Below are positions 35,078-46,510 of a DNA stretch of 64,000 bases, piece after piece (position 1 is the stretch's first letter; the number at the start of each line of letters is the position of its first letter). The DNA is from Serratia sp. Ag1. Its GTDB lineage: Bacteria; Pseudomonadota; Gammaproteobacteria; Enterobacterales; Enterobacteriaceae. The stretch is from positions 62,001 to 126,000 of the forward strand of contig NZ_JQEI01000026.1 in the NCBI RefSeq assembly GCF_000743355.1. The letters are read 5' to 3'. The translations under genes were made by a program, and so were the position numbers. A model generated the notes under the pieces. The model ran no database searches. It was not told where the DNA came from and was given only the letters and a program-made list of their open reading frames with translations.

Positions 35078-37894
35078 ATGAGTGACTATAAGAACACCCT
35101 GAACTTGCCGGAAACAGGGTTCCCGATGCGCGGCGATCTGGCCAAGCGTGAACCTGGCATGCTAGCACGTTGGTATGAGCAGGATCTGTATGGGATGATT
35201 CGTGCCGCCAAGAAAGGCAAGAAATCCTTTATTTTGCATGACGGCCCTCCGTATGCGAATGGCAGCCTGCATATTGGTCACTCCGTAAACAAGATTCTTA
35301 AAGATATTATTATCAAGTCGAAAGGGATGGCCGGTTTTGACTCGCCTTACGTTCCCGGCTGGGACTGCCATGGTCTGCCGATTGAACTCAAGGTTGAGCA
35401 GTTGTACGGCAAACCGGGCGAGAAATTGACCCCGGCAGAATTCCGTCAGAAATGCCGTGAGTATGCGGCTGACCAGATCGCTGGGCAGAAGAAAGATTTC
35501 ATCCGTATGGGGGTTCTGGGCGACTGGGAACATCCGTACCTGACCATGGACTTCAAAACAGAAGCCAACATCATTCGTGCGCTGGGCAAGATCATCAGCA
35601 ATGGTCATCTGTTGAAAGGTGCCAAACCGGTGCACTGGTGTACCGATTGTGGTTCATCGCTGGCAGAAGCGGAAGTGGAGTATTACGACAAAACCTCTCC
35701 GTCGATCGATGTGGCCTTCCACGCGGTGGATGTGGCGGCGGTTGTGGCCAAATTTGGCGTGTTCAGCGTTGATGGCCCGGTTTCTCTGGTGATCTGGACG
35801 ACCACACCTTGGACTTTGCCTGCTAACCGTGCGATCTCGCTGAACCCGGAATCGGCTTACCAACTGGTGCAGATCGATGGCCAATGCCTGATCCTGGCGG
35901 CGGATCTGGTTGAAAGCGTAATGAAGCGCATCGGCGTGACGCAATGGGCTGTGCTGGGCGATTGTAAAGGGGCCGATCTGGAACTGATGCGCTTTACCCA
36001 TCCGTTCATGGGCTTTGATGTGCCTGCGATCCTGGGCGATCACGTTACGCTGGATGCCGGTACCGGTGCGGTACACACTGCGCCAGGTCACGGCCCGGAC
36101 GACTTCGTGATCGGCCAGAAGTATGGCCTGGAAGTGGCTAACCCGGTTGGCCCGAACGGTTGCTATCTGCCAGGAACCTATCCAGCTCTGGATGGCAAAT
36201 TTGTGTTCAAGGCTAACGATCTGATCGTTGAACTGCTGCGTGAAAAAGGCGGGTTACTGCACGTTGAGAAACTGCTGCACAGCTATCCATGCTGCTGGCG
36301 CCACAAGACGCCGATCATCTTCCGCGCCACTCCGCAATGGTTCGTCAGCATGGATCAAAAAGGCCTGCGCCAGCAGTCGCTGCAAGAGATCAAAGGCGTT
36401 AAGTGGATCCCGGATTGGGGCCAGGCGCGTATTGAAATGATGGTGGCAAACCGCCCGGACTGGTGTATCTCACGCCAGCGTACCTGGGGGGTGCCAATGG
36501 CGCTGTTTGTACACAAAGACACCGAGCAGCTTCACCCGCGCAGCGTTGAACTGATGGAAGAAGTGGCGAAACGCGTTGAGCAGGATGGGATCCAGGCGTG
36601 GTGGGATCTGGACGCCGCCGACATCCTTGGCGCTGAAGCGGCTGACTACGTGAAAGTGCCCGACACGCTGGACGTGTGGTTTGACTCTGGTTCAACCCAT
36701 TCCTCGGTCGTGGATGTGCGCCCTGAGTTCAATGGCCACGGTGCCGATATGTATCTGGAAGGCTCTGACCAGCATCGCGGCTGGTTTATGTCATCCTTGA
36801 TGATCTCGACCGCCATGAAAGGTAAGGCCCCTTATAAAGAAGTGCTGACCCACGGTTTCACCGTGGATGGTCAGGGCCGCAAGATGTCCAAATCCATCGG
36901 TAACACCGTCAGCCCGCAGGATGTGATGGACAAACTGGGTGGCGACATTCTGCGTCTGTGGGTGGCTTCTACCGATTATACCGGCGAGATCGCGGTTTCT
37001 GACGAGATCCTCAAGCGTGCCGCCGACTCTTATCGCCGTATCCGCAATACCGCGCGTTTCCTGCTGGCGAACCTGAACGGGTTTGATCCCAGCACCGATT
37101 GCGTAGCAGCGGACGAGATGGTGGTGCTGGATCGCTGGGCGGTGGGTCGTGCATTGGCAGCGCAGCAGGATATCGAACAGGCTTATGCCAACTACGATTT
37201 CCACGAAGTCGTACAGCGCCTGATGCAGTTCTGCTCGGTCGAGATGGGCTCTTTCTATCTGGATATCATCAAAGATCGCCAGTACACCGCGAAGAGCGAC
37301 AGCGTCGCTCGCCGTAGCTGCCAGACTGCGTTGTTCCACATTGCCGAAGCGATGGTGCGCTGGATGGCACCGATCATGTCCTTTACCGCCGATGAAATCT
37401 GGGGCTTCCTGCCAGGTAAACGCGCGCCATATGTGTTTACCGAAGAGTGGTACGCTGGCCTGTTTGGGTTGGCCGAAGGCGAAAGCATGAACGATGCCTT
37501 CTGGGAAGATCTGCTGAAAGTGCGTGGTGAAGTCAACAAAGTGCTGGAGCAGGCGCGTGCGGATAAGCGCATCGGTGGTTCGCTGGAAGCGGCAGTGACT
37601 CTGTATGCGGACAACGATCTGGCAGCACGCCTGAACAGCCTGCAGGATGAATTGCGTTTTGTGCTGCTGACCTCAGGGGCCAATGTGGCTCCGCTGGCGG
37701 ATGCTCCGGCAGACGCGCAACCCAGCGAGTTGCTGAAAGGGCTGAAAATCGCGTTCAGCACTGCGGAAGGCGAGAAGTGCCCACGCTGCTGGCATTACAC
37801 TACCGATATCGGCCAAGTGGCAGAACATGCGGAGCTCTGTGGCCGTTGTGTCACCAACGTCGCTGGTGACGGTGAAAAGCGTAATTTTGCCTGA
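35078..37894 (+). CDS. ileS: Isoleucyl-tRNA synthetase
   Basis: IleS is a class I synthetase that charges tRNA-Ile and edits valine. It is 938 residues, exactly the E. coli length. HIGH lies at 65-68 ([10 protein letters not shown]) and KMSKS at 602-606. The CP1 editing domain contains [16 protein letters not shown], and the catalytic-core segments [12 protein letters not shown] and [12 protein letters not shown] are also present. The C-terminal zinc site has [12 protein letters not shown] and CGRC. The start ATG at 35078 matches E. coli MSDYKSTLNLP; an in-frame extension back into the repeat is rejected. Mupirocin sensitivity type is bacterial. Confidence 0.99.
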   Translation: MSDYKNTLNLPETGFPMRGDLAKREPGMLARWYEQDLYGMIRAAKKGKKSFILHDGPPYANGSLHIGHSVNKILKDIIIKSKGMAGFDSPYVPGWDCHGLPIELKVEQLYGKPGEKLTPAEFRQKCREYAADQIAGQKKDFIRMGVLGDWEHPYLTMDFKTEANIIRALGKIISNGHLLKGAKPVHWCTDCGSSLAEAEVEYYDKTSPSIDVAFHAVDVAAVVAKFGVFSVDGPVSLVIWTTTPWTLPANRAISLNPESAYQLVQIDGQCLILAADLVESVMKRIGVTQWAVLGDCKGADLELMRFTHPFMGFDVPAILGDHVTLDAGTGAVHTAPGHGPDDFVIGQKYGLEVANPVGPNGCYLPGTYPALDGKFVFKANDLIVELLREKGGLLHVEKLLHSYPCCWRHKTPIIFRATPQWFVSMDQKGLRQQSLQEIKGVKWIPDWGQARIEMMVANRPDWCISRQRTWGVPMALFVHKDTEQLHPRSVELMEEVAKRVEQDGIQAWWDLDAADILGAEAADYVKVPDTLDVWFDSGSTHSSVVDVRPEFNGHGADMYLEGSDQHRGWFMSSLMISTAMKGKAPYKEVLTHGFTVDGQGRKMSKSIGNTVSPQDVMDKLGGDILRLWVASTDYTGEIAVSDEILKRAADSYRRIRNTARFLLANLNGFDPSTDCVAADEMVVLDRWAVGRALAAQQDIEQAYANYDFHEVVQRLMQFCSVEMGSFYLDIIKDRQYTAKSDSVARRSCQTALFHIAEAMVRWMAPIMSFTADEIWGFLPGKRAPYVFTEEWYAGLFGLAEGESMNDAFWEDLLKVRGEVNKVLEQARADKRIGGSLEAAVTLYADNDLAARLNSLQDELRFVLLTSGANVAPLADAPADAQPSELLKGLKIAFSTAEGEKCPRCWHYTTDIGQVAEHAELCGRCVTNVAGDGEKRNFA

Positions 37895-37923
37895 TAACTG
37901 AATGCCTGATGAATGAGCGACTG

Positions 37924-38430
37924 ATGAGTAGACCGATAAGTTCGACCGGCTTGCGCTGGCTTTGGCTGGTAGTTGTGGTGCTGGCGCTGGATCTGGCCAG
38001 CAAACACTGGATCCTGAGTAACTTCGTGCTGGGTCAAACCCAGCCGTTGTTCCCGTCATTCAACCTGTACTATGCACGTAACTACGGTGCGGCGTTCAGT
38101 TTCCTGGCGGATCACGGTGGTTGGCAACGCTGGTTCTTTGCCGGGATTGCTGTTGCTATTGTGGTGACCCTGCTGGTGATGATGTACCGCAACAGCGCAC
38201 AGCAGAAGCTGAGCAATATCGCTTATGCTCTGATCGTTGGTGGCGCGCTCGGTAACCTGTTTGATCGCCTGTGGCATGGGTTTGTCGTGGATTTTATCGA
38301 TTTCTATATCGGTAACTGGCATTACCCAACTTTCAACCTGGCCGACAGTTTTATCTGCGTTGGTGCAGCGATGATCGTGCTGGAAGGTTTTCTGCCAGCG
38401 AAGAAAAGCGCGAAGAGCGAAGGTAAGTAA
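37924..38430 (+). CDS. lspA: Lipoprotein signal peptidase (signal peptidase II)
   Basis: LspA is an inner-membrane aspartyl peptidase that removes the signal peptide from diacylglyceryl-prolipoproteins. It is 168 residues with four hydrophobic helices. Catalytic Asp123 ([11 protein letters not shown]) and Asp141 ([12 protein letters not shown]) are in place. NYGAAFSFL and [13 protein letters not shown] are the conserved family boxes. The start [12 protein letters not shown] aligns with E. coli; an ATG 15 bases upstream is in frame but less likely. It lies 29 bases after ileS and one base before fkpB. Confidence 0.96.
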   Translation: MSRPISSTGLRWLWLVVVVLALDLASKHWILSNFVLGQTQPLFPSFNLYYARNYGAAFSFLADHGGWQRWFFAGIAVAIVVTLLVMMYRNSAQQKLSNIAYALIVGGALGNLFDRLWHGFVVDFIDFYIGNWHYPTFNLADSFICVGAAMIVLEGFLPAKKSAKSEGK

Positions 38431-38431
38431 T

Positions 38432-38902
38432 ATGAAGGCTCAGGTTAACAGCAACAGCGCTGTACTGGTGCATTTTACGCTGAAACTGGCAGATGGCTCG
38501 ACGGCAGAATCTACCCGTGGCAATGGCAAGCCTGCGCTGTTCCGTTTGGGTGATGGCAGCCTGTCGGCACCCTTGGAGCAGCAACTGATGGGTTTGCAGG
38601 CAGGCGACAAGTGCTTTTTCACTCTGCAACCGGAAGCGGCATTCGGCACACAGAACCCGGATCTGATCCAGTTCTTCTCACGCCGTGATTTTGCTGAAAC
38701 GGGCGTGCCAGAGGTGGGAACCATCATGCTGTTTACCGCCATTGATGGTAGCGAAATGCCTGGTGTAGTGCGCGAAGTGGCGGAAGATTCTATCACCGTT
38801 GATTTTAACCATCCGTTGGCGGGGCATCCGGTCACCTTTGATATTGAAGTGCTGGAGATCGACCCGCAGCAGGAGGAAACGCATGCAAATATTGCTGGCT
38901 AA
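38432..38902 (+). CDS. fkpB: FKBP-type peptidyl-prolyl isomerase FkpB (SlpA)
   Basis: This 156-residue cytosolic SlyD-like PPIase has chaperone activity. The FKBP half-domains flank an inserted-in-flap region: [20 protein letters not shown], then [16 protein letters not shown] and [20 protein letters not shown]. The C-terminus is a few residues longer than in E. coli (149). Its last 20 bases overlap the ispH start, which suggests translational coupling. Confidence 0.95.
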   Translation: MKAQVNSNSAVLVHFTLKLADGSTAESTRGNGKPALFRLGDGSLSAPLEQQLMGLQAGDKCFFTLQPEAAFGTQNPDLIQFFSRRDFAETGVPEVGTIMLFTAIDGSEMPGVVREVAEDSITVDFNHPLAGHPVTFDIEVLEIDPQQEETHANIAG

Positions 38903-39836
38903 CCCACGCGGTTTCTGTGCTGGGGTTGATCGTGCGATCAGCATTGTGGAGCGCGCGCTGGAGATTTACGGCGCACCGATTTATGTGCGGCATGAAGTGG
39001 TGCATAACCGCTATGTGGTAGACAGCCTGCGCGATCGCGGCGCGGTGTTTATTGAAGAGATCTCGGAAGTGCCGGACGGTTCGATCCTGATCTTCTCCGC
39101 GCATGGGGTTTCTCAGGCGGTACGTGCCGAAGCGAAAGCGCGTGAGCTGACCATGCTGTTCGATGCCACCTGCCCGCTGGTGACCAAGGTGCATATGGAA
39201 GTGGCCCGTGCCAGCCGTAAAGGCACCGAGGCTATTCTGATCGGCCACGCCGGGCACCCGGAAGTGGAAGGCACCATGGGCCAGTACAGTAACCCGCAAG
39301 GGGGAATGTACCTGGTCGAGTCGCCGGAAGATGTCTGGCAGTTGCAGGTGAAGAACGAAGGTAACCTGTGCTTTATGACGCAGACCACGCTGTCGGTGGA
39401 TGATACTTCCGAAGTGATCGATGCGTTGCGCAAGCGCTTCCCGAATATTATCGGGCCACGCAAAGACGATATCTGCTATGCCACAACCAATCGCCAGGAA
39501 GCGGTGCGGAATTTGGCGAGCGATGCTGATGTGGTGCTGGTGGTGGGGTCAAAAAACTCTTCCAACTCTAACCGCTTGGCTGAATTGGCACAGCGCGTGG
39601 GTAAACCGGCTTACCTGATCGATTCGGCGGCAGATATTCAGGAATCCTGGCTGAAAGATGCGGCTAACGTGGGTGTGACGGCGGGCGCTTCTGCGCCAGA
39701 CGTGCTGGTTCAAGACGTTATCAGCCGCTTGAAAGCCTTGGGCGGTCAGGATGTTCATGAGCTAAGTGGTCGTGAAGAGAGCATTGTGTTTGAAGTGCCG
39801 AAAGAGCTGCGGATGGATATCAAGCAGGTCGATTGA
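38883..39836 (+). CDS. ispH: 4-hydroxy-3-methylbut-2-enyl diphosphate reductase IspH
   Basis: IspH carries out the last MEP-pathway step, reducing HMBPP to IPP and DMAPP with a [4Fe-4S] cluster. The protein is 317 residues. Cluster cysteines lie in [11 protein letters not shown] (Cys12), [10 protein letters not shown] (Cys97) and [12 protein letters not shown] (Cys198); the catalytic Glu is in [10 protein letters not shown]. It has one extra residue before FDATC relative to E. coli. The start [11 protein letters not shown] at 38883 is family-typical and overlaps fkpB; an earlier in-frame start is rejected. A terminator follows and ends the cluster. E. coli rihC, normally next, is absent. Confidence 0.97.
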   Translation: MQILLANPRGFCAGVDRAISIVERALEIYGAPIYVRHEVVHNRYVVDSLRDRGAVFIEEISEVPDGSILIFSAHGVSQAVRAEAKARELTMLFDATCPLVTKVHMEVARASRKGTEAILIGHAGHPEVEGTMGQYSNPQGGMYLVESPEDVWQLQVKNEGNLCFMTQTTLSVDDTSEVIDALRKRFPNIIGPRKDDICYATTNRQEAVRNLASDADVVLVVGSKNSSNSNRLAELAQRVGKPAYLIDSAADIQESWLKDAANVGVTAGASAPDVLVQDVISRLKALGGQDVHELSGREESIVFEVPKELRMDIKQVD

Positions 39837-39858
39837 GTACCATCGGCGCGGTTAAACA

Positions 39859-39887
39859 ACGGGGAGCTTCGGCTCCCCGTTTTGTCT
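39859..39887 (+). terminator. Terminator after ispH
   Basis: ACGGGGAGC-TTCG-GCTCCCCGT followed by TTTGTCTTT, a UUCG-type loop. Confidence 0.92.
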
Positions 39888-40049
39888 TTCAGTCTCTGAA
39901 CAGGTATTCATCTAAATGCATAATTATGTAATTTCATCTGCTTGCCTGATTGTTAATCAATTGATAGCGTTACTGATAACTGTATCGGGATATCATAATT
40001 TTCTAATTCTGCGTTAAATACTCTGGCAGTGATCAGGTGGCGCAGTTAA

Positions 40050-40922
<873 letters not shown>

Positions 40923-40975
40923 TTTTTTGCATACCATCGTGATGTGGTTGTGTTGATCATAGTGCTATGATAATT

Positions 40976-41003
40976 GGGCAATAATATTATTGTCCTTTTT
41001 TTT
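40976..41003 (+). terminator. dapB terminator
   Basis: GGGCAATAAT/ATTATTGTCC is a 10-bp palindrome with one G-T pair, followed by eight T. Confidence 0.85.
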
Positions 41004-41302
41004 AACCTTGATTATTGGCGTTACGTCTGGTTTTTCGGTCATGATCTGATTTTTTATCAGTTATCTTTTGGTTTCTATCCTGTTTTCTCCTCTTTCTGTT
41101 CATTGAGGCCGCATTTGCGCAGCTGGTATGGGTTTTTTCTATCATTGTGCCTCGCAACCGTTTACTAGCCCAAGTTTGCGTATGTTTTTGTCGGTGTAGA
41201 GCCTGGAAAGCTATGAGGTTCGCAAAAATACGATAAAAAATGGAGCTTTGAGTAGACAAGCAAGATGCCCATCATTAAAATGCGCCCAATTTGCCAAAAA
41301 TT

Positions 41303-41320
41303 AGCCCTGAGGGCTGTTTT
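41303..41320 (+). terminator. Small terminator-like hairpin upstream of carA
   Basis: AGCCC-TGA-GGGCT followed by GTTTTTG. Its five-base stem is marginal. It lies just upstream of the arginine-controlled carA promoter and could stop transcripts from further upstream. The stretch 41004-41302 holds no credible gene. Confidence 0.4.
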
Positions 41321-41324
41321 TGCA

Positions 41325-41378
41325 TTGATTTAGGCGGTAAATCTGAATTAATATGCAAATATTATGATTGATTATTCC
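41325..41378 (+). promoter_or_regulatory. carAB arginine-regulated promoter with two ARG boxes
   Basis: A -35 TTGATT (41325-41330), 18 bases and -10 TAATAT (41349-41354) are overlapped by ARG box 1, TGAATTAATATGCA (41344-41357). ARG box 2, TGATTGATTATTCC (41365-41378), lies 21 bases away centre to centre, the standard tandem ArgR spacing. Both fit the TGAATnnnnATTCA consensus with one or two mismatches. Confidence 0.82.
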
Positions 41379-41390
41379 TTGGAGGGTGTT

Positions 41391-42539
41391 TTGATTAAGT
41401 CAGCGCTATTGGTTCTGGAAGACGGAACCCAATTCCACGGTCGGGCCATCGGGGCAGAAGGGACGGCAGTGGGGGAAGTGGTCTTCAATACGTCGATGAC
41501 CGGCTATCAAGAAATCCTCACTGATCCTTCCTACTCCCGCCAGATCGTTACTCTTACTTATCCCCATATCGGCAATGTCGGCACCAATGCTTCCGACGAA
41601 GAATCCTCCGCTGTTCATGCTCAAGGCCTCGTCATTCGTGACCTCCCACTGATTGCCAGCAACTACCGCAACGAAGAAGGCCTTGCCGAGTATCTCAAGC
41701 GCAACAACATCGTGGCGATCGCCGATATTGATACCCGTAAACTGACCCGCTTGCTGCGCGAAAAGGGCGCACAAAACGGCTGTATTATTGCCGGTGATGT
41801 GACCAATGCTGAATTGGCACTGCAGAAGGCTAACGCTTTCCCTGGCCTGAAAGGTATGGATCTGGCGAAAGAGGTCACTACCAAAGAAGCCTATGCCTGG
41901 CAACAGGGCAGTTGGACCCTGGAAGGCGAGCTACCAGAAGCTAAAGCGGCGAGCGAATTGCCCTACCATGTGGTGGCCTACGATTTTGGTGCCAAACGCA
42001 ACATCCTGCGCATGCTGGTGGATCGCGGCTGCCGCCTGACAGTGGTGCCTGCACAAACTTCCGCCGAAGCGGTGCTGAAAATGAATCCGGACGGCATCTT
42101 CCTGTCCAACGGCCCGGGTGACCCGGAACCGTGTGATTACGCGATTGCCGCCATCAAACAGTTCCTGGAAACCGATATTCCGGTCTTTGGTATTTGCCTG
42201 GGTCATCAACTGTTGGCGCTCGCCAGCGGGGCGAAAACCGTGAAAATGAAGCTCGGCCATCACGGCGGTAACCATCCGGTCAAAGATCTGGATAACAATA
42301 CCGTGATGATCACGGCGCAGAACCACGGGTTTGCAGTAGATGAAAACAATCTGCCAGCCACGCTGCGCGTCACACATAAATCCCTGTTCGACCACACGGT
42401 GCAAGGGATCCACCGCACCGACAAAGCGGCATTCAGCTTCCAGGGGCACCCAGAGGCCAGCCCTGGCCCGCACGATGCTGCGCCGCTGTTCGATCACTTT
42501 ATCGAACTGATTGAGACATACCGTTCCAACGCCAAATAA
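41391..42539 (+). CDS. carA: Carbamoyl phosphate synthetase small (glutaminase) subunit
   Basis: CarA hydrolyses glutamine and channels ammonia to CarB for carbamoyl phosphate, the precursor of arginine and pyrimidines. The start is TTG at 41391 with GGAGG six bases upstream. This gives 382 residues, identical in length to E. coli CarA, which also starts with UUG. An upstream in-frame ATG at 41364 lies inside the ARG boxes and is rejected. The class I glutaminase triad is seen at Cys269 (GICLGHQL) and the His/Glu of QGHPEAS. carB follows after 15 bases. Confidence 0.97.
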   Translation: MIKSALLVLEDGTQFHGRAIGAEGTAVGEVVFNTSMTGYQEILTDPSYSRQIVTLTYPHIGNVGTNASDEESSAVHAQGLVIRDLPLIASNYRNEEGLAEYLKRNNIVAIADIDTRKLTRLLREKGAQNGCIIAGDVTNAELALQKANAFPGLKGMDLAKEVTTKEAYAWQQGSWTLEGELPEAKAASELPYHVVAYDFGAKRNILRMLVDRGCRLTVVPAQTSAEAVLKMNPDGIFLSNGPGDPEPCDYAIAAIKQFLETDIPVFGICLGHQLLALASGAKTVKMKLGHHGGNHPVKDLDNNTVMITAQNHGFAVDENNLPATLRVTHKSLFDHTVQGIHRTDKAAFSFQGHPEASPGPHDAAPLFDHFIELIETYRSNAK

Positions 42540-42554
42540 TCAGGAGCCATAAAA

Positions 42555-45500
42555 ATGCCAAAACGTACTGATATAAAAAGCATCCTGATCCTCGGCGCTG
42601 GCCCGATCGTTATCGGCCAGGCGTGTGAGTTCGACTACTCTGGTGCCCAGGCGTGTAAAGCGCTGCGTGAAGAGGGTTACCGCGTGATTCTGGTCAACTC
42701 TAACCCGGCAACCATCATGACCGACCCGGAAATGGCCGATGCAACCTATATCGAGCCGATTCACTGGGAAGTGGTGCGTAAGATCATCGAAAAGGAGCGC
42801 CCGGATGCGGTGCTGCCGACCATGGGCGGCCAGACGGCGCTGAACTGTGCGTTGGAACTGGAGCGCCAAGGCGTGCTGGCCGAGTTCGGCGTGACGATGA
42901 TTGGTGCGACCGCAGATGCTATCGATAAAGCGGAAGATCGCCGCCGTTTCGACATCGCGATGAAGAAAATCGGCCTGGATACCGCCCGTTCCGGTATTGC
43001 CCATAATATGGAAGAAGCGCTGGCGGTGGCCGCTGACGTCGGCTTCCCGTGCATTATCCGCCCATCCTTTACCATGGGCGGCACTGGCGGTGGTATCGCT
43101 TACAACCGCGAAGAGTTTGAAGAGATCTGTGAACGCGGCCTGGATCTGTCGCCGACCAAAGAGCTGCTGATCGATGAGTCGCTGATCGGTTGGAAAGAGT
43201 ATGAAATGGAAGTGGTGCGGGATAAGAACGACAACTGCATCATTGTCTGCTCGATCGAAAACATCGACGCGATGGGTATCCATACTGGTGACTCCATCAC
43301 CGTGGCCCCGGCGCAGACGCTGACCGACAAAGAATACCAAATCATGCGTAACGCCTCGATGGCGGTGCTGCGCGAAATCGGCGTTGAGACCGGTGGCTCC
43401 AACGTGCAGTTCTCGGTAAACCCGAAAACTGGCCGCCTGATTGTGATCGAAATGAACCCGCGCGTGTCCCGTTCTTCCGCGTTGGCATCAAAAGCCACCG
43501 GTTTCCCGATTGCTAAAATTGCCGCCAAGCTGGCGGTGGGTTACACCCTCGACGAACTGATGAATGACATCACCGGGGGCCGTACTCCGGCGTCCTTTGA
43601 GCCGTCTATCGACTACGTGGTGACCAAAATTCCTCGTTTTAACTTCGAGAAATTTGTTGGCGCCAACGATCGCCTGACCACCCAGATGAAGTCGGTCGGT
43701 GAAGTGATGGCGATTGGCCGCACCCAGCAGGAATCCCTACAGAAAGCGCTGCGTGGCCTGGAAGTGGGTGCGACCGGTTTTGATCCGAAAGTCAGCCTGG
43801 ACGATCCAGAAGCGCTGACCAAGATCCGCCGCGAACTGAAAGATGCCGGTTCTGATCGTATCTGGTACATCGCCGACGCTTTCCGTGCCGGGATGTCTGT
43901 AGACGGCGTGTTCAACCTGACCAATATCGATCGCTGGTTCCTGGTACAGATCGAAGAGCTGGTACGTTTGGAAGAGCAGGTGGCTGAGGCCGGTATTAAC
44001 GGCCTGAACGCCGAGTTCCTGCGCACCTTGAAGCGTAAAGGCTTTGCCGATGCGCGCCTGGCTACGCTGGTGGGGGTTTCGGAAAACGAAATCCGCAAGC
44101 TGCGCCACAGCTTCAATCTGCACCCGGTCTACAAACGTGTGGATACCTGTGCGGCTGAATTCGCTACCGACACCGCGTATATGTATTCCACCTATGAAGA
44201 AGAGTGTGAATCCAACCCAACCAACGATCGCCCGAAAGTGATGGTGCTGGGCGGTGGCCCGAACCGTATCGGCCAGGGGATCGAATTCGATTACTGCTGT
44301 GTACATGCCTCGCTGGCGCTGCGCGAAGACGGTTACGAAACCATCATGGTCAACTGTAACCCGGAAACCGTTTCTACCGATTACGACACCTCGGATCGCC
44401 TGTACTTTGAGCCGGTGACGTTGGAAGACGTGCTGGAAATCGTGCGCATTGAGAAGCCAAAAGGTGTGATCGTGCAGTATGGTGGCCAGACGCCGCTGAA
44501 GCTGGCGCGTGAGCTGGAAGCCGCAGGCGTACCAATTATCGGTACCAGCCCGGATGCGATTGACCGTGCTGAAGACCGTGAACGTTTCCAACAGGCGGTT
44601 AATCGCTTGGGCCTGAAGCAACCGGCTAACGCTACTGTTGCCACCATTGAGCAGGCGGTCGAGAAAGCCGCTGGCATCGGTTATCCGCTGGTGGTGCGCC
44701 CGTCCTACGTGTTGGGTGGCCGCGCAATGGAGATCGTTTATGACGAAGTCGACCTGCGTCGTTACTTCCAGAATGCGGTCAGCGTGTCTAACGACGCCCC
44801 GGTGCTGCTGGATCGCTTCCTGGATGATGCGATAGAAGTGGACGTTGATGCCATCTGTGACGGCGAACGCGTGCTGATCGGCGGCATCATGGAGCACATC
44901 GAACAGGCAGGTGTACACTCCGGTGACTCCGCGTGTTCACTGCCTGCTTACACCCTGAGCAAAGATATTCAGGACGTGATGCGTCAGCAGGTTGAAAAGC
45001 TGGCGTTTGAGTTGCAGGTACGTGGTTTGATGAACGTGCAGTTTGCGGTGAAAAACAACGAAGTCTACCTGATCGAAGTCAACCCGCGTGCGGCACGTAC
45101 CGTACCCTTCGTCTCCAAAGCGACCGGCGTGCCGTTGGCGAAAGTGGCAGCACGCGTGATGGCTGGCAAATCGTTGGCTGAGCAAGGCGTGACCGAAGAG
45201 GTTATCCCGCCCTATTACTCGGTGAAAGAAGTGGTGCTGCCGTTCAACAAATTCCCTGGCGTCGACCCGATCCTGGGGCCGGAAATGCGCTCGACGGGGG
45301 AAGTGATGGGCGTTGGCCGCACCTTTGCCGAGGCTTTCTCCAAAGCGATGCTGGGTAGCAACTCTGGGATGAAAAAGCAGGGCCGTGCACTGCTGTCGGT
45401 GCGTGAAGGTGATAAAGCCCGCGTGGTGGATCTGGCCGCCAGCCTGCTGAAACAGGGCTTTGAACTGGATGCGACTCACGGTACTGCCGTAGTGTTAGGC

Positions 45501-45776
45501 GAAGCAGGGATTAACCCACGCTTGGTCAACAAGGTGCATGAAGGCCGCCCGCACATTCAGGATCGCATCAAGAATGGCGAGTACACCTACATCGTTAATA
45601 CTACAGCAGGCCGCCAGGCGATTGAGGATTCCAAGCTGATTCGCCGCAGCGCGCTGCAATACAAAGTGCATTACGACACCACACTTAACGGTGGTTTTGC
45701 TACGGCGATGGCGTTGAAGGCGGATCCTACCGAGCAGGTCACTTCGGTGCAGGAGCTGCACGCGCGTATCAAGTAA
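42555..45776 (+). CDS. carB: Carbamoyl phosphate synthetase large subunit
   Basis: CarB uses two ATP, bicarbonate and ammonia to make carbamoyl phosphate. It is 1073 residues, the E. coli length. Two homologous ATP-grasp halves are evident: [20 protein letters not shown] at the N-terminus and [20 protein letters not shown] near residue 560. Each is followed by metal-binding NPRxxR motifs ([20 protein letters not shown] and [20 protein letters not shown]). The last ~140 residues form the allosteric domain that binds UMP and ornithine. It is the second gene of carAB, and a terminator follows. Confidence 0.99.
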   Translation: MPKRTDIKSILILGAGPIVIGQACEFDYSGAQACKALREEGYRVILVNSNPATIMTDPEMADATYIEPIHWEVVRKIIEKERPDAVLPTMGGQTALNCALELERQGVLAEFGVTMIGATADAIDKAEDRRRFDIAMKKIGLDTARSGIAHNMEEALAVAADVGFPCIIRPSFTMGGTGGGIAYNREEFEEICERGLDLSPTKELLIDESLIGWKEYEMEVVRDKNDNCIIVCSIENIDAMGIHTGDSITVAPAQTLTDKEYQIMRNASMAVLREIGVETGGSNVQFSVNPKTGRLIVIEMNPRVSRSSALASKATGFPIAKIAAKLAVGYTLDELMNDITGGRTPASFEPSIDYVVTKIPRFNFEKFVGANDRLTTQMKSVGEVMAIGRTQQESLQKALRGLEVGATGFDPKVSLDDPEALTKIRRELKDAGSDRIWYIADAFRAGMSVDGVFNLTNIDRWFLVQIEELVRLEEQVAEAGINGLNAEFLRTLKRKGFADARLATLVGVSENEIRKLRHSFNLHPVYKRVDTCAAEFATDTAYMYSTYEEECESNPTNDRPKVMVLGGGPNRIGQGIEFDYCCVHASLALREDGYETIMVNCNPETVSTDYDTSDRLYFEPVTLEDVLEIVRIEKPKGVIVQYGGQTPLKLARELEAAGVPIIGTSPDAIDRAEDRERFQQAVNRLGLKQPANATVATIEQAVEKAAGIGYPLVVRPSYVLGGRAMEIVYDEVDLRRYFQNAVSVSNDAPVLLDRFLDDAIEVDVDAICDGERVLIGGIMEHIEQAGVHSGDSACSLPAYTLSKDIQDVMRQQVEKLAFELQVRGLMNVQFAVKNNEVYLIEVNPRAARTVPFVSKATGVPLAKVAARVMAGKSLAEQGVTEEVIPPYYSVKEVVLPFNKFPGVDPILGPEMRSTGEVMGVGRTFAEAFSKAMLGSNSGMKKQGRALLSVREGDKARVVDLAASLLKQGFELDATHGTAVVLGEAGINPRLVNKVHEGRPHIQDRIKNGEYTYIVNTTAGRQAIEDSKLIRRSALQYKVHYDTTLNGGFATAMALKADPTEQVTSVQELHARIK

Positions 45777-45811
45777 GCACGCTATTACTCAAGGCGTTGC
45801 AGATTGGGGCC

Positions 45812-45841
45812 AAAGGGCGGGAACAACCCGCCCTTTCTCTT
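45812..45841 (+). terminator. carAB terminator
   Basis: AAAGGGCGGG-AACAA-CCCGCCCTTT followed by CTCTTTT. Confidence 0.9.
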
Positions 45842-45949
45842 TTCTCTATCAAGCAATTTGCTCACTCTCAATAAAAATTTCCGCTATTAATCCCACCCCA
45901 AACTGTCACGATATAAGCTTGATATAAGGCACGAAACGACGAGAGCCAC

Positions 45950-46510
45950 ATGATCCTGATTATTTACGCCCATCCTTATCCCCGGCATTCTCATGCCAAT
46001 CAACGATTGTTGCAGGCGGTAAAAGACATTCCCGGTGTGGAAATCCGTTCGCTGTATGAGCTATACCCAGATTTCAATATCGATATCAGCGCCGAACAGC
46101 GGGCGTTAGAGCAGGCCGATATGGTGGTGCTGCAACATCCTATGCAGTGGTACAGCTTGCCGCCGTTGCTGAAACTGTGGATCGACAAAGTGTTGGAACA
46201 CGGTTGGGCTTATGGTCACGATGGCAACGCACTGGTGGGTAAAGAGTGCCTGTGGGCGGTGACCAGTGGTGGCGATGAACAGCATTTTGAACTGGGTGAT
46301 TACCCCAACTTTGCCGCATTGGCCCAACCGCTGCAGGCCACGGCCATTTATTGTGGAATGAAGTGGCAGCCTTACTTTGCGGTACATAACACTTTCACCT
46401 GTAATGAACCGGCGCTGATTGCGGCTGGCGAGGCTTACCGCCAGCGGTTGGTGCAATATCTGATGGAGCACAGCGAACCTGCGGCAAATCAGGAGCCTGC
46501 TCATGGATAA
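45950..46510 (+). CDS. kefF: Ancillary quinone oxidoreductase KefF
   Basis: KefF is a cytosolic FMN flavodoxin-fold quinone reductase that is needed for full activity of the glutathione-gated K+ channel KefC. The protein is 186 residues, about ten longer than E. coli KefF. The phosphate loop is [12 protein letters not shown], and [20 protein letters not shown] and [11 protein letters not shown] are the NQO-family FMN contacts. It overlaps kefC by eight bases, so translation is probably coupled. In E. coli the cai and fix operons lie between carB and kefF; here they do not. Confidence 0.95.
   Translation: MILIIYAHPYPRHSHANQRLLQAVKDIPGVEIRSLYELYPDFNIDISAEQRALEQADMVVLQHPMQWYSLPPLLKLWIDKVLEHGWAYGHDGNALVGKECLWAVTSGGDEQHFELGDYPNFAALAQPLQATAIYCGMKWQPYFAVHNTFTCNEPALIAAGEAYRQRLVQYLMEHSEPAANQEPAHG

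Noticed and set aside
39916-39935. ARG-box-like dyad TGCATAATTATGTA upstream of dapB
   Set aside because: A single box with three mismatches, no tandem partner at 21 bases, and dapB is not known as an ArgR target.
41003-41259. Frames on both strands in the dapB-carA gap
   Set aside because: No family resemblance, biased composition and no start signals; the gap is better read as regulatory.
43737-44918. 393-codon open frame opposite carB
   Set aside because: Antisense shadow of carB, rich in His and Arg from reverse-complemented codons; other long antisense frames opposite thrA, dnaK and the ATPase were rejected for the same reason.
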